13,272 bases of DNA, from contig DASVDK010000135.1 of the NCBI GenBank assembly GCA_036381125.1, forward strand, positions 1 through 13,272, in the 5' to 3' direction. This document shows positions 1 to 6,758 of the stretch, piece after piece. The DNA is from DASVDK01 sp036381125 [NCBI: Thermodesulfobacteriota bacterium] (lineage in GTDB: Bacteria > DASVDK01). Numbering within the stretch: the stretch's first letter is position 1; every line of letters starts with the position of its first letter. The translations under genes were made by a program, and so were the position numbers. The notes below the pieces were generated by a model. The model saw only the letters and a program-made list of their open reading frames with translations, was not told the origin of the DNA and searched no databases.

Positions 1-514
1 CGCGTCCGGGCAGCGCCTGGGGATCGCCGGTCGACCCGACGGGAACACGGTCGCCCGGCGCCAGGGCGCGGCCGGCGAGGCCTCCGAAGGCGCCGCGCAG
101 GAAGGTCGAGCGGCTCCCGAGGACGGACGGCACGTCGATGCCGCCCGCGACGGCGAGGATCGGGCGAAGGCCCGCGCGGGCGGGGCCGATGACCAGGCGG
201 CAGCCGTCCGGCAGCCAGGTCGCCCTGTAGGGCGGCACCGGCACGCCGTCGGCCGTCGCCAGGCACTCCGCGCCGCCGAGGGCGACGAGGACGCCCCCCT
301 CGGCCTCCGCCTCGACGACGAGCGTGGGGCCGATCAGGGTCGCCTCCAGGCCGGCCGCGCCGTCGGGGTTGCCGACGAGGCGGTTGAGGAGGCGGAGCGC
401 AAAGGGGTCCATGACGCCGGCCACCGGAACGCCGCGCGACTGGTAGCCGTAGCGCCCGAGGTCCTGGACGGTCGTGAGGGGGCCCGGCTCGATCACGCGC
501 AGCGCGGGCGCCAT
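1..514 (-). CDS. pxpC: 5-oxoprolinase subunit C (biotin-dependent carboxyltransferase/KipA family), 3' part cut by window edge
   Basis: PxpC (KipA, formerly allophanate hydrolase subunit 2) works with PxpB and PxpA to hydrolyse 5-oxoproline to glutamate with ATP in the cytoplasm. About 171 N-terminal residues are present and the frame stays open to base 1; the family is normally about 300 residues or more, so the C-terminal half is missing. Recognisable family motifs are PGPLTTVQDLGRYGYQ near residues 10-25, GVPVAGVMDPFALRLLN near 28-44, LVGN near 46-49 and GLEATLIGPTLVV near 55-67. The ATG at 514 directly abuts the TAG stop of pxpB (515-517), so the two are surely cotranscribed and probably translationally coupled. 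pxpA would be expected further along the minus strand outside the window; that is inference. Confidence 0.93.
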   Translation of the reverse strand, partial: MAPALRVIEPGPLTTVQDLGRYGYQSRGVPVAGVMDPFALRLLNRLVGNPDGAAGLEATLIGPTLVVEAEAEGGVLVALGGAECLATADGVPVPPYRATWLPDGCRLVIGPARAGLRPILAVAGGIDVPSVLGSRSTFLRGAFGGLAGRALAPGDRVPVGSTGDPQALPGR

Positions 515-1204
515 CTACCGCTCCTGTCGCGCCACCGCGACGAAGCGCACCCGGTCGCCCGCGAGGATGAGGCAGGGCTCCTCGCGCAGCGGGTCGAACA
601 ACGTGAGCGACGTGCGGCCGATGATCGCCCAGCCGCCGGGGCTCTCGAGCGTGTAGATCCCGGTCTGCTGCCCGCCGATGCCGACGCTGCCGCCCGGGAT
701 CCTGAGGCGGGGGGTCGCGAGCCGCGGGACGGCGAGGCTCGGGTCGAGGCCGCCCAGGTACGGATAGCCGGGCAGGAAGCCGAGCATGTAGACGACGTAG
801 GTCGGCGCCGTGTGGCGCCGGACGACCTCCTCGGGGGAGAGCCCCGTCCTCTCGCAGACGTAGGCCATGTCGGGGCCCTCGTCGCCGCCGTAGACGACCG
901 GAACCTCGACGAGGCGTCCGACGCGCGCGCCGTTCGGCGACGCCCGAGGCTCGCGCGCGGCCTCGACCGCGAGGCGCTCGAGCGTCGCCGCGAGCGCTTC
1001 CGGGTCGCCCGCCACCGGGTCGTGGTGGACCATGAGGGAGCGGTAGGTCGGCACCGTCTCGACCAGGCCCGCGGGGCGAAGCGCGGCGAGCCGGGCGTCG
1101 AGGCGGGTCACCATGGCGGAGATCGCAGGGTCGATCGTCTCGCCGAACTCGACGACGATCGCGCGGTCTCCGGCCGCCCGAATCCTGGGGTATGCGCCGG
1201 GCAC
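515..1204 (-). CDS. pxpB: 5-oxoprolinase subunit B (KipI family)
   Basis: The 229-residue product has the usual length for PxpB/KipI, the partner of PxpC in the ATP-dependent 5-oxoprolinase; in Bacillus the homologue KipI inhibits the sporulation kinase KinA. Family motifs seen: VPVVYGGDEGPDM at residues 101-113, YVVYMLGFLPGYPYLGGLD at 136-154, PRL(A)TPRLRIPGGSVGIGG at about 160-178, QQTGIYTLESPGGWAIIGRT at 179-198. The start is GTG at 1204-1202, chosen because it gives a normal N-terminus (PRIRAAGDRAIVVEFGE) and sits 6 nt after the stop of the upstream xdhC-like gene. The gene abuts pxpC without a gap. No promoter is visible between these genes, so expression probably depends on the operon promoter upstream of 2320. 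Confidence 0.94.
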   Translation of the reverse strand: MPGAYPRIRAAGDRAIVVEFGETIDPAISAMVTRLDARLAALRPAGLVETVPTYRSLMVHHDPVAGDPEALAATLERLAVEAAREPRASPNGARVGRLVEVPVVYGGDEGPDMAYVCERTGLSPEEVVRRHTAPTYVVYMLGFLPGYPYLGGLDPSLAVPRLATPRLRIPGGSVGIGGQQTGIYTLESPGGWAIIGRTSLTLFDPLREEPCLILAGDRVRFVAVARQER

Positions 1205-1210
1205 CTGGCG

Positions 1211-2320
1211 CTACGCTCCGGCGGTGCGGCGGCGGTCGGCCAGCGACGCGGCGCGCCCGCCGCGCCGGACCTTCACGATCTCGGCCGCGATCGCGACCGC
1301 GATCTCCCCCGGCGTGTCGGCGCCGATGTCGAGGCCGATCGGCGCGTGGATGCGCGAGAGGGTGGCCTCGTCGACCCCCGCGCGGCGCAGGTGGTCGAGG
1401 ACCGCGCTCACGCGCCGGCGGCTGCCGATCATGCCGATGTAATCGGCCGGGCGGTGGACGACGCGGCGCAGGACCTGCTCGTCGAGACGATGCCCGCGGG
1501 TGACGAGCACGAGGAACGTGCCGCTGCCGATCGGGTGCCGATCGACCGCTGCGACGAGGTCGTCGGCGATCACCCGGTCGGCGCCCGGGAAACGGGCGCG
1601 CGAGGCGAAGTCGGCCCGGTCGTCGATCACCGTGACCTCGAAGTCGAGCGCCTTGCCGATCGTCGCGAGCGGCTGGGCGATGTGGCCGGCCCCCACGATG
1701 ACGAGGTCCGGCGCCGGCGGGAGCGCCTCGAGGAAGACGTCCACCGACGCGCCGCCGAGGAACCGGACGCGGCGGCTCTTGCCGCTCGCCAGCGCCTCGC
1801 CGATCGGGCCGGCGAGGGGTTCGCGCCACGGCACCTCGGGGCCGATCCACTCGCCGTCGGGCAGGGCCAGGAGCCGCGTGCCGACCGGCGACGCCTCGCC
1901 CCCCACCACCGTCGCCACCACCGCCGGCCGCCGTCCGGCGCGGGCACGGGCCAGCTCCTCCAGCAGCCGACCCGGCGTCGGCCCGCCGCCCGCCGGCGCC
2001 TCGTCGGCGCCGACCCGCTCGACGAACACGTCCATGATGCCGCCGCAGTTCGTCTCGCTGTCGTCCGTGATCGGCTCGGTAAGGTCGACGCGCGTGATGA
2101 CCGGCCGCCCCGTGCGGATCACGTCGAGCGCGTCGCGCTTGACGAGCGCCTCGCCGCAGCCGCCCCCGATCGACCCGATGGTCTCGCCGAGCGGTGAGAC
2201 GAGCATCTTGGCTCCCACCTCACGCGGCACCGACCCGCGTCGCTCGATGACCGTGGCCACCGCGACGCGTCCGTCGCGCGCCATCCGGGAGTGGAGCGTT
2301 TCGTAGAACGCGGACGACAT
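1211..2320 (-). CDS. XdhC/CoxI family protein (molybdenum-hydroxylase maturation type)
   Basis: The 369-residue protein has the two-part XdhC architecture. The N-terminal XdhC/CoxI domain carries GSIGGGCGEALV around residues 49-60 (C55) and ETNCGGIMDVFVE at 89-101 (C92), the two conserved cysteine motifs. The C-terminal Rossmann-like domain carries LVIVGAGHIAQPLATIGK at 206-223, a VIDDR at 231-235, VLVTRGHRLDEQVL at 271-284, DYIGMIGSRRRV at 293-304 and IHAPIGLDIGADTPGEIAVAI at about 324-344. XdhC proteins bind molybdenum cofactor, help sulfurate it and insert it into xanthine dehydrogenase-type enzymes. No molybdenum hydroxylase gene is visible here; instead it heads the pxpBC operon with a 6-nt gap to pxpB. 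The ATG at 2320 gives a family-like N-terminus (FYETLHSRMARDGRVAVATVIERRGSVPR). Confidence 0.93.
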   Translation of the reverse strand: MSSAFYETLHSRMARDGRVAVATVIERRGSVPREVGAKMLVSPLGETIGSIGGGCGEALVKRDALDVIRTGRPVITRVDLTEPITDDSETNCGGIMDVFVERVGADEAPAGGGPTPGRLLEELARARAGRRPAVVATVVGGEASPVGTRLLALPDGEWIGPEVPWREPLAGPIGEALASGKSRRVRFLGGASVDVFLEALPPAPDLVIVGAGHIAQPLATIGKALDFEVTVIDDRADFASRARFPGADRVIADDLVAAVDRHPIGSGTFLVLVTRGHRLDEQVLRRVVHRPADYIGMIGSRRRVSAVLDHLRRAGVDEATLSRIHAPIGLDIGADTPGEIAVAIAAEIVKVRRGGRAASLADRRRTAGA

Positions 2321-2376
2321 GGCCGAAGTCTACCACGGGCGCCGTTCGCCTCCCGGCCCGGGGTGCGGTATCCTCG

Positions 2377-2401
2377 CCCGTGGCGCACTGCGGGCCACGG
2401 G
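2377..2401. other. 8-bp perfect inverted repeat in the leader of the acetyltransferase remnant
   Basis: CCCGTGGC (2377-2384) and GCCACGGG (2394-2401) are perfectly complementary around a 9-nt loop. The right arm runs into the purine-rich Shine-Dalgarno-like stretch before the ATG at 2409, and a TATCCT box, a possible -10, lies at 2369-2374. In RNA this hairpin could occlude the ribosome site for the acetyltransferase remnant-cinA unit, or the DNA palindrome could be an operator. No -35 match was obvious. The role is inference. Confidence 0.4.
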
Positions 2402-2408
2402 GAGCGAT

Positions 2409-2690
2409 ATGGGGGGCCGGAGCGAGAAGGGGAAGATGCTGGCAGGGGAGCTGTACCGCCCGGTCGATCCGGAGCTTGCCGCCGATCACGCGCGCGCCGT
2501 GCGGCGCCTTCGGGATTACAACGCGTCCGGCGCGGACCAGCCGGGCCGGCGCATGGCCATCCTGCGGGAACTCTGCGGCGCGGTGGGGGACGGCGCCGTG
2601 ATCGGCGCCGGCAGCGTCGTGACCCGCGACGTCCCCGCCGGCGCCCGGGTGGCCGGCAACCCGGCCAGGCCGCTGGGGGACCGCCCATGA
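2409..2690 (+). pseudogene. Maltose/galactoside O-acetyltransferase (LacA/NodL/Maa type) with large in-frame internal deletion
   Basis: Family members are about 185 residues: an N-terminal Mac domain, then a left-handed beta-helix of hexapeptide repeats that transfers acetyl from acetyl-CoA to a sugar. This 93-residue ORF keeps only the ends. The Mac domain is clear (KMLAGELYRPVDPELAADHA, then RAVRRLRDYN and MAILRELCGAVG), and so is the last coil and tail (DGAVIGAGSVVTRDVPAG, RVAGNPARPL). About 100 residues between GAVG and DGAV are missing by comparison with the family, including the catalytic-histidine region. The frame is preserved. The start at ATG 2409 matches the family N-terminus and follows GGGGAG; ATG 2436 is an alternative. 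Its TGA overlaps the cinA ATG (ATGA), so it may survive as a translational leader for cinA. It is either a pseudogene or a repurposed small ORF. Confidence 0.75.
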
Positions 2691-3934
2691 GCGCCGCGCC
2701 GGTCCGGGCGGAGCTGATGATGATCGGCTCCGAGCTGCTCCTCGGGCAGCTCGTCGACACCAACGCCGCCTATCTCGCACGCCAGCTCGCCGAGATCGGC
2801 TGCGACCTCTACTTCAAGACCACCGTCGGCGACAACCCCGGGCGGATGGAGAGCGCGTTCCGCATCGCGCTCGAGCGCGCCGGCCTCGTGATCTGCAGCG
2901 GCGGGCTCGGCCCCACCGAGGACGACCTCACGCGCGAGGTCGCCGCGCGGGTCATGGGGCGGGAGCTGGTCTTCCACCAGCGCCTCATGGACATGATCGA
3001 GGCGCGCCTCTCGCGACGCGGCTACAAGGTCTCGCCCAACAACCGCAAGCAGGCCTTCCTGCCGGCCGGCGCGATCCCCATCGAGAACGAGCGCGGCACC
3101 GCGCCCGGGTTCATCCTGGAGGGAGACGCCGGGACCATCATCGCCATGCCCGGCGTCCCCTCCGAGATGCAGTGGATGACCGAGACCGCCGTGCTGCCCT
3201 ACCTCAAGCGTCGCTACGGCCTTGCCGCCACCATCGTCTCGAAGACGTTGAAGGTCGGCGGCATGACCGAGTCTGGCGTCGACCACGTCGTCGGGGACCT
3301 GATCCGCGAGTCTTCCAACCCGACGGTCGGCATCTACGCCTCGCCCGGGATCATCAGGCTGCGCGTCTCGGCCAAGGCGGCGGACGAGGCCACCGCCAGG
3401 GCCTTGATCGCCGGCATGGAGGAGCGCATCCGCGGCCGCCTCGGCGAGGCCGTCTTCGGCGCCGACGACGATACGTTGGAGGGGGTCGTCGGGGCGCTGC
3501 TCGCCGAGCGGGGCCTGATGCTCGCCGTGGTGGAGACGACCGGCGGCGGGCTCGTCGCCCAGCGCCTGGTGCAGGCGCGGGTGGCGGGCTTTGCCGGAGG
3601 GGTCGTCCTCCCCACCGGCGAGGCCGCGCGGCGCTGGCTCGGCGTCGGGGACGGCGAGTTCATCCCCCTGGCCGCCGCGCCGGCTGCGCTGGCCGAGGCG
3701 CTCGCGTCTCGGGCGCGGGAGGTCTTCGGGGCCGACGTGGCATTGGCCCAGGTGGGCGTGCCGCCCGCGCCGGGCGAGCCCGAGCTCGCGTCCGGCAAGT
3801 CCTACTTCTGCATCGCCACCCGCCAGGGGACCAATCCGTTCGACTTCGGGTTCGGGGGCGTCAGGCCGGACGAGCAGTTGCGGATTGCCAATATCGCGTT
3901 TGACAGGCTAAGGAAACTGCTGCTGAGGGTGTGA
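2687..3934 (+). CDS. cinA: CinA-family protein, C-terminal amidase domain apparently degenerate
   Basis: The 415-residue product has normal full CinA length. CinA proteins join an N-terminal COG1058/MoCF-like domain (ADP-ribose pyrophosphatase in characterised members) to a C-terminal PncC domain that deamidates nicotinamide mononucleotide in NAD recycling. The N-terminal domain is well kept: IGSELLLGQLVDTNAAYLA at residues 13-31, SGGLGPTEDDLT at 71-82, and MPGVPSEM at 154-161. In the C-terminal domain the usual AESCTGG active-site motif reads VETTGGG (282-288), so the serine nucleophile position is threonine; the later Y-S-N-x-x-K motif reads L-P-T-G-E-A-A and the TGIAGPGG loop reads VGVPPAPGE. 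Amidase activity is therefore doubtful. The start ATG overlaps the stop of the upstream acetyltransferase remnant (ATGA), which implies coupling. Confidence 0.92.
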   Translation: MSAAPVRAELMMIGSELLLGQLVDTNAAYLARQLAEIGCDLYFKTTVGDNPGRMESAFRIALERAGLVICSGGLGPTEDDLTREVAARVMGRELVFHQRLMDMIEARLSRRGYKVSPNNRKQAFLPAGAIPIENERGTAPGFILEGDAGTIIAMPGVPSEMQWMTETAVLPYLKRRYGLAATIVSKTLKVGGMTESGVDHVVGDLIRESSNPTVGIYASPGIIRLRVSAKAADEATARALIAGMEERIRGRLGEAVFGADDDTLEGVVGALLAERGLMLAVVETTGGGLVAQRLVQARVAGFAGGVVLPTGEAARRWLGVGDGEFIPLAAAPAALAEALASRAREVFGADVALAQVGVPPAPGEPELASGKSYFCIATRQGTNPFDFGFGGVRPDEQLRIANIAFDRLRKLLLRV

Positions 3935-4187
3935 AGGGGGGTGTGTCGGCCGCGCAGTTTCTCTCGGAAGGACATAGCGGCACGCTGGCATGCAACTCCC
4001 ACATGAACCCTCTCGGGTGTGGCTTGCGATACTCCAAGAAGCGCCGTATGGAACGACGCTCGCGCCGAGCCGCCGGTGCGTCGCAAGCTCATCGCGAGTG
4101 CCATCCGGTCAGGCGCGACGTTGGGTCGGCGCCAGGATGGATGGTATACGCGGTGACCCCCCAAGATCGCTCGTCGACATCGGTCTA
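3935..4187. other. Intergenic stretch at left edge of the low-GC island, no gene recognised
   Basis: Base composition drops right after cinA. No ORF here has a convincing start and codon bias. A short plus-strand in-frame run at about 4060-4158 (ending ...LIASAIRSGATLGRRQDGWYTR) reads like a protein tail but has no start and was not recognised. No T-tract terminator for cinA is visible. Confidence 0.4.
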
Positions 4188-4665
4188 TCACACTCTCTGC
4201 TTCCAGACGAGTCTGCCGATAGCCTTGAACTGGCTGATATTGAGCGAGCCGCGCTCGTTTCTCGCCTTCAAGCCCGGTTTCAGCAGTGCCTCGACGACGA
4301 CCGCCCGCCGAGCCTCATAGACGGCCGTAGTTTCAGACTCGGAGTTCATCACGACGAGCAGGACGCCGTCCCATTCCTTCTCTATATCGATTCGACTGAT
4401 GCGTTGACCTGGGCTTGCCGTAAGAATGCGCCTGCCCTTCACCTGAGGTCGCTCGATCCGTCTACCTCGCCGCTGAATCGCGCCATAGCCACGTTCGCGC
4501 ACTGTTGTGAGTCAGGCTCTAGGAGGCGTGCTGTCTCGTACTCGGCGACCTCCCGGCCGTTCCGAGAGGGCGGCCGATGAGGGATTCGTAGCGCCTGGCG
4601 AGACTCTTAGTGGCCCGAATGATCTCGCCAGCCTCTCGAAGATCCACTGTGCCGGGGTTGAGCAT
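4188..4665 (-). pseudogene. Frameshifted gene of an uncharacterised (DUF6998-like) family
   Basis: Three consecutive minus-strand frames together spell one protein. From ATG 4665: GEIIRATKSLARRYESLIGRPLG, here quoted in parts: GEIIRATKSLARRY then ESLIGRPLG. Near 4553-4563 the reading moves to the frame giving GREVAEYETARLL. Near 4503-4512 it moves again to VRERGYGAIQRRGRRI, VQVKGRRI-type text (PQVKGRRIL), RIDIEKEWDGVLLVV, and a tail KARNERGSLNISQFKAIGR. From memory this order (GRPLG, GEVAEYEAARLL, VR..GYDAI, QIKGR, KARNERG.LS..QFK.IGRR) matches a family of about 150-180 residues annotated as DUF6998; function unknown. Both shifts are in the same direction and fit two single-base losses. The stop is TGA at 4188-4190. 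The gene is probably dead, unless the shifts are assembly errors. Confidence 0.65.
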
Positions 4666-4965
4666 CGCGACAGCTTGTATGCAGCAAGACTGATTCTAGG
4701 CTGTGCCGCGAGGCAGGTCCGATGTGCTTCGATGTACGGACGTACCGATCCAGCACTGGGTCCCCCAGTGCGTGCGCCAAGATAAACAGTACCGCACGAT
4801 GCTGACGGAGGTTGCACGCAGCCCGGACGCCTTCCGCGGCGTCTCGGTAGTTGAGATAGGCCTTGATGGTGTTGGGTTCTGTGCGTGCGGGTTCGGCTCG
4901 CGGCTTCCGACCCCAGCAGGAATCTAATGCCCGCGCTCACCGTCGGGCACATCCAACTTCCTCAT
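4666..4965 (-). pseudogene. Decayed coding remnant, unrecognised
   Basis: An ATG at 4965 preceded by GGCAGGG opens a short frame (MRKLDVPDGERGH, stop near 4926). One frame over, a 60-codon stop-free stretch with mostly G/C third positions reads EPNTIKAYLNYRDAAEG, VRAACNLRQHRAVLF, ILAHALGDPVLDRYVRTSKHI down to about 4720. It has no in-frame start of its own. The amphipathic, alanine-rich text and codon usage look like a real protein that lost a base near its start, as in the neighbouring pseudogene. I do not recognise the family. The frame runs on toward 4680 without clear protein character. It could also be a chance ORF. Confidence 0.35.
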
Positions 4966-4990
4966 GAAATGCCCTGCCGGTGCAGCGTGT

Positions 4991-5026
4991 CGTTAGGCGG
5001 CGCGGGAGAGGCAAGCCCGGCTAACG
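4991..5026. repeat. Imperfect inverted repeat with GTTAGGC-like ends
   Basis: CGTTAG (4991-4996) pairs with CTAACG (5021-5026); after one G/G mismatch, CGG (4998-5000) pairs with CCG (5017-5019). It lies 3' of the PIN-like gene. The GTTAGGC heptamer resembles an integron core site (GTTRRRY), but the arms point the wrong way for a complete attC, so it is listed only as an inverted repeat, possibly a weak terminator or an element end. Confidence 0.35.
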
Positions 5027-5047
5027 TTCGAGAAGGGACCGATCACC

Positions 5048-5521
5048 TCAGAATTCCCACCCGTTCTGTTCAAGGAATCCCTCCATGTTTCGGAACGGAA
5101 TGCCGAAGTGCTGGCAAACGTTGGGAATCCTGGCCGCATTGGGCTTGGTCGCCTCTTCAGTCACGACGCATGCTGCTCGAGCCCGTGCTGCAGCGATTAC
5201 GAAAGGGTCGGCAACCGGTTGCCCGGTCAACCGTTGCTTCGTACCAACCAGCGCTTGAAAGTGGGGGATTTTGAAAATCTCGCTGACGAACTCCAACTCT
5301 TGGGAAGTGGGAACCGGAAATAGATCACGATGAGCCCGAACCCAGTCCCACAGCCAGCCAGTCACTTGCCGTTCGAGTTCGTTGTAGACCTCTCGAACCG
5401 AGAGGATGAGTCCATCCTGAGTGGCCTTTTCGAACCGCCGCCAGAAGGAAGGGAATCGCTGAGGGTAATAGTTGCCGAGAACTCGTATGCTGTTCGTGTC
5501 GAACACGTACAGCGGTGCCAT
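5048..5521 (-). CDS. PIN-like DUF4411 protein, candidate toxin
   Basis: The 157-residue protein begins MAPLYVFDTNSIRVLGNYYP, the typical opening of DUF4411, a PIN-like nuclease-fold family. Acidic positions that could form the metal site are D8 (FDTNS), E44/E48 (SVREVYNELE), D105 (ADPFVIAAA at 104-112) and E122/E123 (VVTEEATKPN). The C-terminus IPNVCQHFGIPFRNMEGFLEQ is also family-typical. PIN proteins are Mg-dependent RNases; for DUF4411 the substrate is not known to me. The ATG at 5521-5519 shares one base with the TGA of the upstream Xre-ImmA gene (TGATG), so the two are translationally coupled. This gene order recurs in predicted type II toxin-antitoxin-like pairs (from memory). The catalytic acidic residues look intact. 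Confidence 0.88.
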   Translation of the reverse strand: MAPLYVFDTNSIRVLGNYYPQRFPSFWRRFEKATQDGLILSVREVYNELERQVTGWLWDWVRAHRDLFPVPTSQELEFVSEIFKIPHFQALVGTKQRLTGQPVADPFVIAAARARAACVVTEEATKPNAARIPNVCQHFGIPFRNMEGFLEQNGWEF

Positions 5522-6696
5522 CAGCCTCGCTCCGGACTGTTGAGCACGAGTTGCTCGAGGCCCGGTACGCTGCCAACGCGCACGTTCAGGTAGTCAGCCA
5601 GTTGATCGAGGGAGATCGATCCTTCGTAGTACCTGCGGAAGGCCAGGCGCATGTAGCGTTCTCCCAGGTACGCCGCTTGAGTGAGGTAGTAGTTTCCACC
5701 GCCCTCGCCCTTCGCCGAGTGATTTTCGTAGTCTGCCTTCCATTGCGCTGCCTTCGACTCGTAGTAGGCTTTCGACACGAGCCCCAAGTCGAGGAAGCGG
5801 CGAAGCACGACCTCGCGACTGACTTTGAATCTCGCAGCGATGTCTCCGACTTGCTCGTCGCTCGGCCGCCGGCCAATAACGAGGTGGCGAAGTTCGTCAG
5901 CCGGCACGAGGATCTCGGCGGCGAATTGATTGCAGAAGATCTCGATCCGCTTCGAATGACCCGTTAGTTGCTGAATATACCGATCATCTCGCTTAGTGAC
6001 GCCGCTCGTCTGAGTCAGCAAATGGGCAAGTTCATGGAAGATCGTGAAGATCTGGCGAGTCTTGGATGTGCCGTTGTTGAGGTAGATCAGGGGAAACTCG
6101 TCGTCGTAGAGGCAGAAGCCCGACACATCCTTCTGCTTAAAGCTGTTCTTGAAGACGTAGACGCCGACCTCTTCGACCGCTTGACGCCATGATTTGAGCG
6201 CCTCATCCGCACTGCTCCATTGCGACTTTTGGGTCAGGAGGTCGACGCCCAGATAAGACCGTACCTGCTTGGCCACCATTGGCGCCGAGAGATTCTGACT
6301 TGGTCGAAGATCCTTGAGGATCTTTCGCTCTGCCGGATTGGTCCCTCTATTGAGTTCCTGAAGCGAGACTTGAAGCGCGAGGGCTTGTCGGATCTTGTAC
6401 CTGGTATCCGGAGATAGGTCCTCGAGTTCGAACTCGGGTAGCGTCCGAAAGGCGTGCTCCGGATCAGGCTCGTCGGGCGGCTCCGGAAAGAAGAAGAGGG
6501 CGAGCGGCCGCTTATAGACACGGTAGGCGAGAGCTTCGAGTTGGGGATACGTGGGGGCGGCAGTACCAGCCTCCCAGCTCTCGATGACGTCAGCCGTCTT
6601 GCCGAGCGTGTCCGCAACCTGGTCCACCGACTGCCCCGCGCGCTCACGCGCCCAGACGAGCATCCGTGGATTAACACCAGTGACGGGCGTACCCAT
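5521..6696 (-). CDS. Xre HTH / ImmA-IrrE metallopeptidase fusion (COG2856), candidate antitoxin or regulator
   Basis: The 391-residue protein has an N-terminal Cro/C1-type HTH at about residues 8-65 (PRMLVWARERAGQSVDQVAD ... WEAGTAAPTYPQLEALA), the linker motif RPLALFFFPEPP at 63-74 that is standard in this family, and a central ImmA/IrrE zinc peptidase domain with HELAH at 221-225 and the downstream glutamate in EIFCNQFAAEILVP (E252, possibly E261). A further alpha-helical C-terminal part (about 280-391) contains a second HTH-like segment, VGDIAARFKVSREVVLRRF. ImmA/IrrE enzymes cleave repressors; fused to an HTH they often pair with a downstream toxin. ATG 6696 follows TAGGAG at good spacing. 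It overlaps the PIN-like gene by 1 nt. Zinc ligands look intact. Autoregulation by the HTH is likely but not shown. Confidence 0.9.
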   Translation of the reverse strand: MGTPVTGVNPRMLVWARERAGQSVDQVADTLGKTADVIESWEAGTAAPTYPQLEALAYRVYKRPLALFFFPEPPDEPDPEHAFRTLPEFELEDLSPDTRYKIRQALALQVSLQELNRGTNPAERKILKDLRPSQNLSAPMVAKQVRSYLGVDLLTQKSQWSSADEALKSWRQAVEEVGVYVFKNSFKQKDVSGFCLYDDEFPLIYLNNGTSKTRQIFTIFHELAHLLTQTSGVTKRDDRYIQQLTGHSKRIEIFCNQFAAEILVPADELRHLVIGRRPSDEQVGDIAARFKVSREVVLRRFLDLGLVSKAYYESKAAQWKADYENHSAKGEGGGNYYLTQAAYLGERYMRLAFRRYYEGSISLDQLADYLNVRVGSVPGLEQLVLNSPERG

Positions 6697-6758
6697 TGGC
6701 TCCTACTACCCCATTATCTGGGCGGGCCGATCTGCTAGGCCCATTGGCTCCCAGTATA
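6692..6758 (-). promoter_or_regulatory. Leader of the Xre-ImmA/PIN module: 12-bp direct repeat, mini-ORF and -10 box
   Basis: The 12-mer GGAGCCAATGGG (minus-strand reading) occurs twice, at plus positions 6692-6703 and 6740-6751, 48 bp apart. The inner copy contains the SD and ATG of the Xre-ImmA gene. The outer copy starts a 12-codon mini-ORF (ATG 6744, TAG 6706-6708) that ends just before the Xre-ImmA SD. TATACT (minus strand, 6758-6753) is a good -10, placing a start near 6746; no convincing -35 was found. The repeat could be a paired operator for autoregulation by the HTH, or a small duplication. Confidence 0.4.

Noticed and set aside
812-2197. Long plus-strand ORF opposite pxpB and xdhC
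   Set aside because: Arg/Asp/Ala-rich antisense shadow; the minus strand holds two clear genes.
3990-4580. 196-codon plus-strand ORF in the island
   Set aside because: Mostly antisense to the frameshifted DUF6998-like gene; no SD and no family-like text.
4951-5026. Integron attC site suggested by ATCCAAC, GTTAGGC and GGCTAAC near the PIN-like gene
   Set aside because: The paired arms are not complementary in the attC order, there is no second site upstream of the module, and no integrase is present.
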